Source: a virus. From it: DNA of 43,000 nt. The position numbers and the translations under genes are program-made. Positions 14,618 through 20,796 of this stretch are shown here, in pieces (the first letter of the stretch is position 1; each line of letters opens with the position of its first letter). The notes under the pieces were generated by a model, which saw only the letters and a list, made by a program, of their open reading frames with translations, had not been told where the DNA came from and made no database searches. Location: positions 1-43,000 of IMG/VR virus record IMGVR_UViG_3300023440_000009; one strand, written 5' to 3'.

Positions 14618-15352
14618 TTAAATTTTGAGTTTCTCAACGTCTCCCCACGATAACCCAGCTTCAGCATCTCCGTCAATGGGGACATTCATCTCCCAATTAA
14701 AATATTTCTTTGCTAACTCAGGCAATTCTCTGAAATACTTTAAACAAATACGCGCAACTTTTTCAACGTGCTTCTCCTCTACATCTATTATTATACTATC
14801 ATGCACAACATTTGTCAAGTAAATTTTTTCGGAGATTCCTTTTAACTCCTTCCTGATAAAAATTAGGGCCAGTTTTGCCAAATCACATGCGGTTCCCTGT
14901 ACTGGATAATTTCGTATCTGCCTTTCTGAGTAGTCTAGATAGCCCCCTTTTTGTGGTAGTTTCTTAAATTCCCAAATTCTACCGGTAGGCCCCCGATAAA
15001 GTCCCGTTCTACGAACTTCGCGAATCCATTCTTGATGTGCCGCAGAAAGCCCAGAGTATTTTTGGAAAAATCCTGTAAGAATATTTTTCCATTTTTCCTG
15101 CGAAAAGTTGGGCATCTTGGGGTCCATATAATAACCGTACCAGCCAGTCGCAGGATCACAATAAATTGCGCGAAAGTTGAAAATCTTGGCGTTTGATCTG
15201 TTAGCGTCATTGAGTGGCAATTCCATCAAGTTGACACACGTTGCTGTATGCTGATCTACACCATCCCACAATTCCTTGATCATGATCTGATCTTGGGATA
15301 ACGCAGCAGCAACACGCCATTCTATTTGCGCAAGGTCAACATCAAGAATCAT
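14618..15352 (-). CDS. DNA polymerase family A, C-terminal catalytic fragment (split gene)
   Basis: The 244-residue protein carries the palm and fingers of a Pol I-type polymerase: motif A (LDVDLAQIEWRVAAALSQ), motif B/O-helix (RSNAKIFNFRAIYC) and motif C (NVVHDSIIIDV). It begins exactly at motif A with ATG, two codons after an in-frame stop, and needs the exonuclease-thumb fragment encoded at 15985-17169. Unusual residues: the normal F-G-x-x-Y-G of the O-helix is F-R-A-I-Y-C, motif A lacks the usual Tyr-Ser (DLAQ instead of DYSQ), and motif C has Asp-Ser instead of Asp-Glu. The two metal-binding aspartates, the Arg, Lys and Tyr of motif B, and Phe at the E. coli 762 position remain, so activity is plausible when both parts assemble. 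Confidence 0.88.
   Translation of the reverse strand: MILDVDLAQIEWRVAAALSQDQIMIKELWDGVDQHTATCVNLMELPLNDANRSNAKIFNFRAIYCDPATGWYGYYMDPKMPNFSQEKWKNILTGFFQKYSGLSAAHQEWIREVRRTGLYRGPTGRIWEFKKLPQKGGYLDYSERQIRNYPVQGTACDLAKLALIFIRKELKGISEKIYLTNVVHDSIIIDVEEKHVEKVARICLKYFRELPELAKKYFNWEMNVPIDGDAEAGLSWGDVEKLKI
14790..14818 (-). promoter_or_regulatory. Consensus sigma70 promoter inside polymerase motif C
   Basis: On the minus strand TTGACA (14818-14813), 17 bases, TATAAT (14795-14790): a full match to both hexamers. It lies within the codons for the catalytic motif VHDSIII. It would serve the genes at 14214-14606 and downstream. Confidence 0.6.
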
Positions 15353-15527
15353 CTTTTAGGAAACACTCGTTGAAATAAAATTTCCAACAGTCTTTACAGG
15401 AATGATTTTCGTTCCACGAATCATCATCACAACAAATATATGGTTCTGGCGGACAAGTACCCTCGGCTGCAAGGAAAGTACATGCAACATCCAAGGCTTT
15501 CTCCAGTTGTTCTGTTAGTGCACCCAT
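15342..15527 (-). CDS. Small Cys-rich protein inserted in split polymerase, third gene (61 aa)
   Basis: I start this at ATG 15527 (MGALTEQLEKALDVACTF), nine bases after AAGGG; ATG at 15536 is too close to that site. The product contains GTCPPEPYICCDDD and NHSCKDCWKFYFNECF, seven cysteines in 61 residues, probably a small metal-binding domain. The stop codon overlaps the start of the polymerase C-terminal gene by 11 bases, so translation of the polymerase fragment depends on this gene. It has no endonuclease motif. Confidence 0.7.
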   Translation of the reverse strand: MGALTEQLEKALDVACTFLAAEGTCPPEPYICCDDDSWNENHSCKDCWKFYFNECFLKDDS

Positions 15528-15532
15528 AACCA

Positions 15533-15757
15533 TCATCCCTTCCGAAGTTCATTCAAAAGATACTCACGAATGAGGCAACTACCACCATTCACGATCACAG
15601 CATCGTCATGTGTGCATCCACAACCACAGTAAAAACTTGGTTGCTGTGTCTTAGGACAGATTTGATATTCCTCTTCTTCCCAAAACATGCATGCATCTGT
15701 CATACAATTGTCTTTTTTAAAGATACAATATTTTCTTTCTGCTTGTCCGTACAGCAC
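15533..15757 (-). CDS. Small Cys-rich protein inserted in split polymerase, second gene (74 aa)
   Basis: The start is GTG at 15757, about seven bases after AAAGGGG. The 74-residue product has about ten cysteines, including YCIFKKDNCMTDACMFW and PSFYCGCGCTHDD, suggesting one or two bound metals. It is followed without a gap by the next small gene. The cluster of three such genes separates the two polymerase fragments. No known family or homing endonuclease signature is seen. Confidence 0.72.
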   Translation of the reverse strand: MLYGQAERKYCIFKKDNCMTDACMFWEEEEYQICPKTQQPSFYCGCGCTHDDAVIVNGGSCLIREYLLNELRKG

Positions 15758-15769
15758 TCCAAACCCCTT

Positions 15770-15949
15770 TCAAAAATGCTCCTCATCTTCATCGGTTGCT
15801 GCCCAGTATACTTTGCCCATAAACCCTATTCGCTCAAACTCGGTCAAATACCCATCTACCGTTGTCTCTGGAGGAGCTTTGCACCTTGGGCATCGAGCAC
15901 ATTTCTTTTTTGTGTTCGGCTTACAGGGCTGGCAAAACTCGAACGCCAT
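15770..15949 (-). CDS. Small Cys-rich protein inserted in split polymerase, first gene (59 aa)
   Basis: This 59-residue product begins MAFEFCQPCKPNTKKKC and continues ARCPRCKAPPETTVDGY, with three CxxC-type knuckles in the first 25 residues, then an acidic tail (AATDEDEEHF). It starts 35 bases after the stop of the polymerase N-terminal gene. The ribosome site is the weak GGGGAGAC. It is the first of three tiny Cys-rich genes between the polymerase halves. Confidence 0.68.
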   Translation of the reverse strand: MAFEFCQPCKPNTKKKCARCPRCKAPPETTVDGYLTEFERIGFMGKVYWAATDEDEEHF

Positions 15950-15984
15950 CTAGTTTGTCTCCCCACTACAAATTATTTCCCGAA

Positions 15985-17169
15985 CTACTGCAGGCATGTA
16001 TTGCGCGCCTCTGCAAATCGAGTCACAAAACACTTTTTTACTGGACCTGTATTTCCTCTTGGGATGTTCTGACCATTCGGATTCGACGAACTAAACCGAG
16101 ATGTCGCAGTTACAGTGTTATTGATAGTTGGATGAATTACCCCATCAATCTGACGTTCGTACAATCCAATGAAATACATAGATAGAAGCTGACTCATTCT
16201 ACTACGCTCATACAGCAATTCAACAACACGCTTCTGCACCTTTGTCTTTGGCTTTAGCAGAGAGAGTGCCTGCACATTTGTTTCGTAAATCCCCGCATGT
16301 TTAGTTTCACTAATCCCTAATCTTTTAGGATCAAAGCCAATTCCTTTGACAAGCTTGTCTACTTTACACTTTCGCGTATAGGTTTTCACCTCCCCGCTTT
16401 TTAGTGTGCGAGTATACTCTTCAACTCCATCAACCTTGTAGGTGCCGCCGAACAATCCGCAAGAAAGCTGCTGTGCAGACCCTGGATTTTCAATACCAAG
16501 CAGTTCGGAAAGCTCTTTGTCAATTTCTTCTAGAGTCCTACTATACTCATCTTTATAAGAGCACAAAGTCTCCAAATCAAGAGCCATTCCATTATATTCC
16601 ATTGCAGCGATAGCAGGAATAACAGCCATGTCAAGCGAGATAGGAGTTTCAAGTTGCTGTTCTTTGATACTTTTTACTTGGCGTTTGAAAATTTCGAGGC
16701 AGAGCACCGTGTCTTTGACGACATACTCAAGCAGAATATCCAAAGGAATATCTGGAGTATCAATACCTTTGTTCCAGAATTCTGCAACACGGTCATCTTT
16801 CTGCCCCAATCCGTATTGCTCAGCGAGCGCATTGAGGGACAATCCATCAAGGCGCTGATGGTGTCGGATCACATATTCTGCAGTCTGCGTACAAAACAGA
16901 AGTTTATTATCAATGTCAATCCCAAGATGATGTAACCACATATAATCAAACTTGAGATTGTGTGCAATAATCCGATCCGCTTTTTTTAGGACTTCCTCGA
17001 ATCGATACAACTCCTCTCGAAAAGATTTGTAGCTATCTTTGTGATAAAAGACAAAAGTATCAGAGTGCCCAGTATCAGTTACCACAGCAGCGCACACTGC
17101 CTGTGAATCGGGAATATATGGAAGGTGTTTAGGGTCTTTTGTGGTCTCAAAGTCAACTGCGATATTCAC
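15985..17169 (-). CDS. DNA polymerase family A, exonuclease and thumb fragment (split gene)
   Basis: The 394-residue protein has the 3'-5' proofreading motifs IAVDFETTKDPK (Asp/Glu), RIIAHNLKFDYMWLHHLG and LEYVVKDTVLCLEIF, then the thumb and first part of the polymerase domain, including TATSRFSSSNPNGQNIPRG. It stops after KKCFVTRF plus nine unrelated residues (AEARNTCLQ), just before where motif A should follow. Comparison with E. coli Pol I suggests only about four residues are missing between this end and the C-terminal fragment. The start is GTG at 17169, overlapping the helicase stop (TAGTG). Three Cys-rich genes separate the two fragments; no group I intron pairing is visible, so two proteins that associate is the simplest reading. 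Confidence 0.88.
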   Translation of the reverse strand: MNIAVDFETTKDPKHLPYIPDSQAVCAAVVTDTGHSDTFVFYHKDSYKSFREELYRFEEVLKKADRIIAHNLKFDYMWLHHLGIDIDNKLLFCTQTAEYVIRHHQRLDGLSLNALAEQYGLGQKDDRVAEFWNKGIDTPDIPLDILLEYVVKDTVLCLEIFKRQVKSIKEQQLETPISLDMAVIPAIAAMEYNGMALDLETLCSYKDEYSRTLEEIDKELSELLGIENPGSAQQLSCGLFGGTYKVDGVEEYTRTLKSGEVKTYTRKCKVDKLVKGIGFDPKRLGISETKHAGIYETNVQALSLLKPKTKVQKRVVELLYERSRMSQLLSMYFIGLYERQIDGVIHPTINNTVTATSRFSSSNPNGQNIPRGNTGPVKKCFVTRFAEARNTCLQ

Positions 17170-18413
17170 TATCCAATATACCTCCCAGAATACCTATCAA
17201 GAACCACAACACCTCTCAGTTTTTCAGGTGGGACCGCCTTTTGTTTATTCTTACAAATATTGATGTACCTGTTTTCGGAATCTCCATGCTCCTTTCCGAT
17301 GCCAATAATATAATCAAATGCCCCGGGCTTACCCGTTTTACCGGAATCAAGATTCGACTGATAAAGCCACCGCTTCCCTTCAGCAGCAGCATCAGCCTGT
17401 CCAACAGTAATACAATCAATCTTCCATTGTTCGTTCATACGGATAATCATAGCCCTAATCTTATCGTAGAGCATCTTCAACCTATCCGCACCATTCCCTG
17501 CTCTACCCTCACCACGAAATGAAATCTTATCTCCCTGATCAATTGCGACGACCCGAGGACGATACTCCACGCACAACTTTTCAATTTCATCTAGTGTCAA
17601 AATGTCTTTTGTAATAAGGTGAATACGAGAACCGCCACGTTCAAGAAACTCCTCATTGGTAGCTCGCACGTCTGCAAGAATCTCTTCTTCTGGCTTACCA
17701 AGCATCGCGCAATGTTGCCTGATTAGAATTTTATTCGGTGCTTCTTCATTATTAAACCAGAGAATGCAAGCGTCACCTGCTAACTGCTCAGCAAAATTTG
17801 TAAGTTCCGAATGAAGAAACGACGTCTTCCCTGTCTCTGGTCTTGCGAAGACGTGTCCATGACTGCCACCAGGCAAAGGGCCGAGTGCTTCCTGTAGAAG
17901 AGAAAGTCTCCATGAAAGCCCGTCTTCTGCACGCTGCGCAAGAGCAGCTTCTAGACTCTTATCAAAAATAATACTATCCGGCTCTTCTTGCTCTTTCAAC
18001 TGATCCTGATATTTTTTTATTGTCTCTTCTAAATCTCCGAAATCAAGATTGTCAGTTTCCTCTGAAATAATAGGAATTAGTTTGTTGCAGATTTCTGCAG
18101 CACAAGTCTTGCGCACTAGTTTTTTAATATACTCCAGCGCAACGTCGTTAGAAACTTCTTGCGCGTAGATTACATCAATAAGATCTTGGTACTCTTCTTT
18201 CTTCGCATATGGTGGAAACTCAATTGCAAAGAAAGATTTGAACTCATCTTGCGCGATGTATGTATGATCTGGAAATGTTGCGTAGTAGTTTTTTATTGTA
18301 CGCAGAATGATTTTATGCGTAGTTTCAAGAGCAGAATTTTCTACAAGGGAAACGTATTTTTCAAACGTTTCCCTCTTTCTTAGAAATAGTTTTAGAATAA
18401 TAAGTTCTATCAT
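17169..18413 (-). CDS. DnaB/Twinkle-like replicative helicase
   Basis: The 414-residue protein has a helical N-terminal half and a RecA-like motor: Walker A HVFARPETGKTSFLHSEL (residues 188-204), ILWFNNEEAPNKILIRQ, Walker B PRVVAIDQGDKI (Asp292), and DCITVGQADAAAEGKRW as the later sensor region. The Walker A has Pro-Glu before TGKTS instead of the usual small residues. It would unwind the phage fork with the primase encoded separately just upstream, whereas T7 fuses both. It follows AGGAG by eight bases and a consensus promoter (18472-18500), making it the first gene of a strongly expressed helicase-polymerase unit. Confidence 0.88.
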   Translation of the reverse strand: MIELIILKLFLRKRETFEKYVSLVENSALETTHKIILRTIKNYYATFPDHTYIAQDEFKSFFAIEFPPYAKKEEYQDLIDVIYAQEVSNDVALEYIKKLVRKTCAAEICNKLIPIISEETDNLDFGDLEETIKKYQDQLKEQEEPDSIIFDKSLEAALAQRAEDGLSWRLSLLQEALGPLPGGSHGHVFARPETGKTSFLHSELTNFAEQLAGDACILWFNNEEAPNKILIRQHCAMLGKPEEEILADVRATNEEFLERGGSRIHLITKDILTLDEIEKLCVEYRPRVVAIDQGDKISFRGEGRAGNGADRLKMLYDKIRAMIIRMNEQWKIDCITVGQADAAAEGKRWLYQSNLDSGKTGKPGAFDYIIGIGKEHGDSENRYINICKNKQKAVPPEKLRGVVVLDRYSGRYIG

Positions 18414-18439
18414 ATAATATACTCCTATATAATTATATT

Positions 18440-18467
18440 ATATCTAATATTCTTATATATTAGATAT
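18440..18467 (-). promoter_or_regulatory. 11-bp hairpin at the 5' end of the helicase transcript
   Basis: ATATCTAATAT, six-base loop, ATATTAGATAT: a perfect 11-bp stem. With transcription starting about seven bases after the -10 box (near 18465), the hairpin forms the very 5' end of the mRNA and may protect it from decay. As DNA it is also a palindrome that could bind a regulator over the start site. Confidence 0.65.
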
Positions 18468-18471
18468 TAGT

Positions 18472-18500
18472 ATTATATAGTACCTATTCTATTTTGTCAA
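18472..18500 (-). promoter_or_regulatory. Consensus sigma70 promoter for helicase-polymerase genes
   Basis: Minus strand TTGACA (18500-18495), 17 bases, TATAAT (18477-18472), perfect in both hexamers and spacing. The -35 box overlaps the stop codon of the gene 18497-18721. It lies in the only AT-rich gap in this part of the leftward arm and reads into the helicase gene. Confidence 0.88.
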
Positions 18501-18721
18501 GGGTTTAGTACTCTCTTAACTTTAGGGGGTTTTTGTACTAGACGACGAAAAAGACTTCTCGCTATGTATTCTTGTGATACTTGGCAGTCTGGGAAATGCT
18601 TACTTTTTCTACTGTGCCATTCTCCAACCAGTGCGAAATCAGCATACTGGGTTCCCAAGAATACTGACCGTCTTCGAACACCATATTTCCCATTATCAAA
18701 CTCTACCAATTCGTACTTCAT
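18497..18721 (-). CDS. Hypothetical protein (74 aa)
   Basis: I start this at ATG 18721 after GTTAGGGG; the frame is open further upstream but overlaps the primase. The product begins MKYELVEFDNGKYGVRRRS, continues LGTQYADFALVGEWHSRKS, and ends in a basic run (LFRRLVQKPPKVKRVLNP). The N-terminal YxxxFDNGKYGVRR pattern looks like a small beta domain. The function is unknown. It fills the gap between primase and the helicase promoter. Confidence 0.68.
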   Translation of the reverse strand: MKYELVEFDNGKYGVRRRSVFLGTQYADFALVGEWHSRKSKHFPDCQVSQEYIARSLFRRLVQKPPKVKRVLNP

Positions 18722-18728
18722 AAAACCC

Positions 18729-19556
18729 CTAACAATGAAGCAATTTCTGTATACACATTCCAGAGACAGCTTTTGGATCTTCATCGGTGTACAGAACCAC
18801 TGTACGCACACCCATTCCCCGAAGCTTGTTCGCAAACTTCATCGCCTCCTTATATTTATTCGCATCCAACCAAATATAGGTACACTGGTATTTCCTCGCA
18901 ATCAAGTAAAAATTATCGGGCATGTGTGAGCCAAGCAATGCGAGAGAATCAACAAATCTACCAGTTTTGATTGCTGAGACAATATCTTCAACAACAACCA
19001 ATTTATTACTTCCACGAAAAACCCTAAAATAGGGAGCCCGACCAACACCTTCATATACAGTATACCACTTAATTGTCGATTTGTCAAGATCATCTACCCA
19101 TCTTCCCTGATACGCAAGTAGTTTCGTTTTTGTTTTATTTTTAATTGGAAAGATAAGTCTGTTTAACGCCTCACTCCACCAAATGTCGTATTCTGATATT
19201 TCCTGTGGCGTAATCTGATATTGACTAAGCCAATTAATAGCTTTTGTTGGAAGATCTTTTGTAACATCTGGTGGCAGTTTTGTAATAATTTCTTGTTGCT
19301 TCCCCTTGTCATCCGCCACTGGCTGATGTGTCAGCCCGTTCCACTGCTCTATAATTTGACTTGGCCCCAGATCGGTCCATCGATGTCTGCCAGAGAACTT
19401 CTGGCAATGATGGCAGTGAAACACAAAGCCATTGTTCACCCGCAAAACGACAAGAGAATTTCGATGATCTCCACATTCAGAATGTGTGAATCGTTTTTTT
19501 GTACCGACGGGCTCGTTAAATCGGTACTTTTCAGGCAGAATCATCTGCTTCCTCAT
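18729..19556 (-). CDS. DNA primase (zinc-binding and TOPRIM domains)
   Basis: The 275-residue protein starts at ATG 19556, six bases after GGAGG. The N-terminal 60 residues form a zinc-binding domain (HSECGDH, then FVFHCHHCQKF) like that of T7 gp4, for template recognition. Residues 130-190 cover the RNA-polymerase N-terminal part (ISEYDIWWSEALNRLIFPI, YQGRWVDD). A TOPRIM domain follows: KLVVVEDIVSAIKTGR with the catalytic Glu, TYIWLDANKYKEA and VVLYTDEDPKA with the acidic pair. It makes RNA primers for the split family-A polymerase and is encoded next to, but not fused with, the helicase. Confidence 0.87.
   Translation of the reverse strand: MRKQMILPEKYRFNEPVGTKKRFTHSECGDHRNSLVVLRVNNGFVFHCHHCQKFSGRHRWTDLGPSQIIEQWNGLTHQPVADDKGKQQEIITKLPPDVTKDLPTKAINWLSQYQITPQEISEYDIWWSEALNRLIFPIKNKTKTKLLAYQGRWVDDLDKSTIKWYTVYEGVGRAPYFRVFRGSNKLVVVEDIVSAIKTGRFVDSLALLGSHMPDNFYLIARKYQCTYIWLDANKYKEAMKFANKLRGMGVRTVVLYTDEDPKAVSGMCIQKLLHC
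19059..19087 (-). promoter_or_regulatory. Near-consensus sigma70 promoter inside primase gene
   Basis: Minus strand TTGACA (19087-19082), 17 bases, TATACT (19064-19059). It lies within the coding region for the primase (LDKSTIKWYTVYEG). It could add transcription to the end of primase, the 74-residue gene and the helicase unit. Confidence 0.5.
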
Positions 19557-19725
19557 CCCATTCCTCCGGGTCAATACGAATAAGATTATCAATTGCTTTC
19601 ACGAGAGAAGAATCTTCAAGATTATCGGCACGAAGATATGAGGCAACCTCAAAAAGACATTCAGCACACAGTTCATCATCAAGAGAAAAATCTATAGGGG
19701 CATCACACGCTTTACATCTTAGCAT
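19531..19725 (-). CDS. Small zinc-ribbon protein (64 aa)
   Basis: The 64-residue product begins MLRCKACDAPIDFSLDDELC and continues AECLF, giving two CxxC knuckles 16 residues apart, then an acidic helical tail (IRIDPEEWDEEADDSA). It starts in a TAATG overlap with the ATP-grasp gene and overlaps the primase start by 26 bases. Small zinc ribbons with acidic tails often bind nucleic-acid enzymes; here a partner such as primase is possible but unproven. Confidence 0.75.
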   Translation of the reverse strand: MLRCKACDAPIDFSLDDELCAECLFEVASYLRADNLEDSSLVKAIDNLIRIDPEEWDEEADDSA

Positions 19726-20516
19726 TACAACAACTCCTCTCTGTGTTTAATGACAGCTTTGCAAAAGTTTTCAAGAAATGATCCTTCCATACCCGGTGCA
19801 CTATTAATTTCGATTATTTTCATTTCTCCAGACGCGGTAACAAGGAAGTCTACAGCACCAAACTCAAGACTGATAGTCTCAAGAGCACGAATAGCGGTTT
19901 TAAGATGGCTTTGCTCCGGCATATCCACATTATTCCGGGCGAACACCCACCCGTTTTTCCTCGTACGTATGTACGGGTGTGCTTCAGTAAGGCCTTCCTG
20001 TGACAGTCGTTCCTTTGATAGTTTTCTTTTTTGTGCTAGTCCAATGATCTCATCATCGAAAATAAGTGCACGATATTCTGTATAATCTTCTTTAGGTGCC
20101 ACACTGTAAAATTCAGCTCCGGGGATAACTTCATTTAGAACAATCCCCTGACCAGAATGTCCAGTCGCCGTCATTCGTGAGAAAACAACTCTTCCACTTT
20201 GTTTCCAGTTTTCTGCTATTGTGGGAAGAGTTGTCACTTCGATAATAGGAAGTTGATCGATTGTCAGCTCAGTAAATGTCCGCAATTTGTCCTTCGCAAC
20301 ACCTACTCTGACAGGTCCGTTGCAGATATAATTTGTATCTTCTTCGATTTGTAAATTTGAACATCCAAAGTTAACAACAAATTTATTTTTATACGGCTGT
20401 TCATTATATCGATTAGTCCACCTAAGAGCAACACATTCTCCTGTCATTTCTTCCAATTTGTTTTTAATACGACGGGCGGTGCGAGATTTACGATTACGAA
20501 CGACAACAAGTTGCAT
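19725..20516 (-). CDS. ATP-grasp ligase (RimK-like)
   Basis: The 263-residue enzyme has ATP-grasp features: an N-terminal pre-ATP domain (MQLVVVRNRKSRTARRI), a central nucleotide-binding part (VVFSRMTATGHSGQGIVLNEV), EYRALIFDDEIIGLAQKRKL, and the magnesium-binding end FGAVDFLVTASGEMKIIEINSAPGMEGSFLENF. Family members activate a carboxylate with ATP and join it to an amine, often making peptide or isopeptide bonds; RimK adds glutamate to a protein tail. It is near two glutamine-synthetase-fold ligases, a glutamine amidotransferase and a gamma-glutamylcyclotransferase-like protein, a combination predicted in phages to make unusual amide bonds. The start ATG follows GGAG by six bases. The substrate is unknown. 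Confidence 0.85.
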   Translation of the reverse strand: MQLVVVRNRKSRTARRIKNKLEEMTGECVALRWTNRYNEQPYKNKFVVNFGCSNLQIEEDTNYICNGPVRVGVAKDKLRTFTELTIDQLPIIEVTTLPTIAENWKQSGRVVFSRMTATGHSGQGIVLNEVIPGAEFYSVAPKEDYTEYRALIFDDEIIGLAQKRKLSKERLSQEGLTEAHPYIRTRKNGWVFARNNVDMPEQSHLKTAIRALETISLEFGAVDFLVTASGEMKIIEINSAPGMEGSFLENFCKAVIKHREELL

Positions 20517-20796
20517 CAAAAACTCCTTTGAGCGTTTGGAGATCTTTCAATAATTCCTTTCCCCGCTCGATCTCTTTCTTTACGTCGCCTTCAATACCCG
20601 CAATAAGTGCGTGGATAGCTTCGGTCTTATGGTTGTCTAGAAAATAGACGGCGTTTGCAGAGAGATTTATGTAAAATTTTTGGGGGTAATCCCATTCAAA
20701 CCAGCCCCCAGTAGGTGCTTTTTTAGACCATGTATAGATCTTAAGCTTTCCTCGAACTCTGGTAATTTGCGCAATAGAATACCTTTTAATTTTCAT
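20494..20796 (-). CDS. Hypothetical protein in amide-ligation cassette (100 aa)
   Basis: Start ATG 20796 overlaps the amidoligase stop (TAATG) and follows GGAG by five bases. The product is basic at its start (MKIKRYSIAQITRVRGKLKI), has an aromatic centre (TGGWFEWDYPQKFYINLS), and ends with a charged helix (KKEIERGKELLKDLQTLKGV). Its 3' end overlaps the ATP-grasp gene by 23 bases. Lying between two ligases and coupled to both, it may be an accessory subunit or a substrate carrier. No family is recognised. Confidence 0.7.
   Translation of the reverse strand: MKIKRYSIAQITRVRGKLKIYTWSKKAPTGGWFEWDYPQKFYINLSANAVYFLDNHKTEAIHALIAGIEGDVKKEIERGKELLKDLQTLKGVFDATCCRS

Noticed and set aside
15353-15984. 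Group I intron between polymerase halves
   Set aside because: I searched for a P1 pairing at each exon end with U and found none; the space is filled with tightly packed genes.
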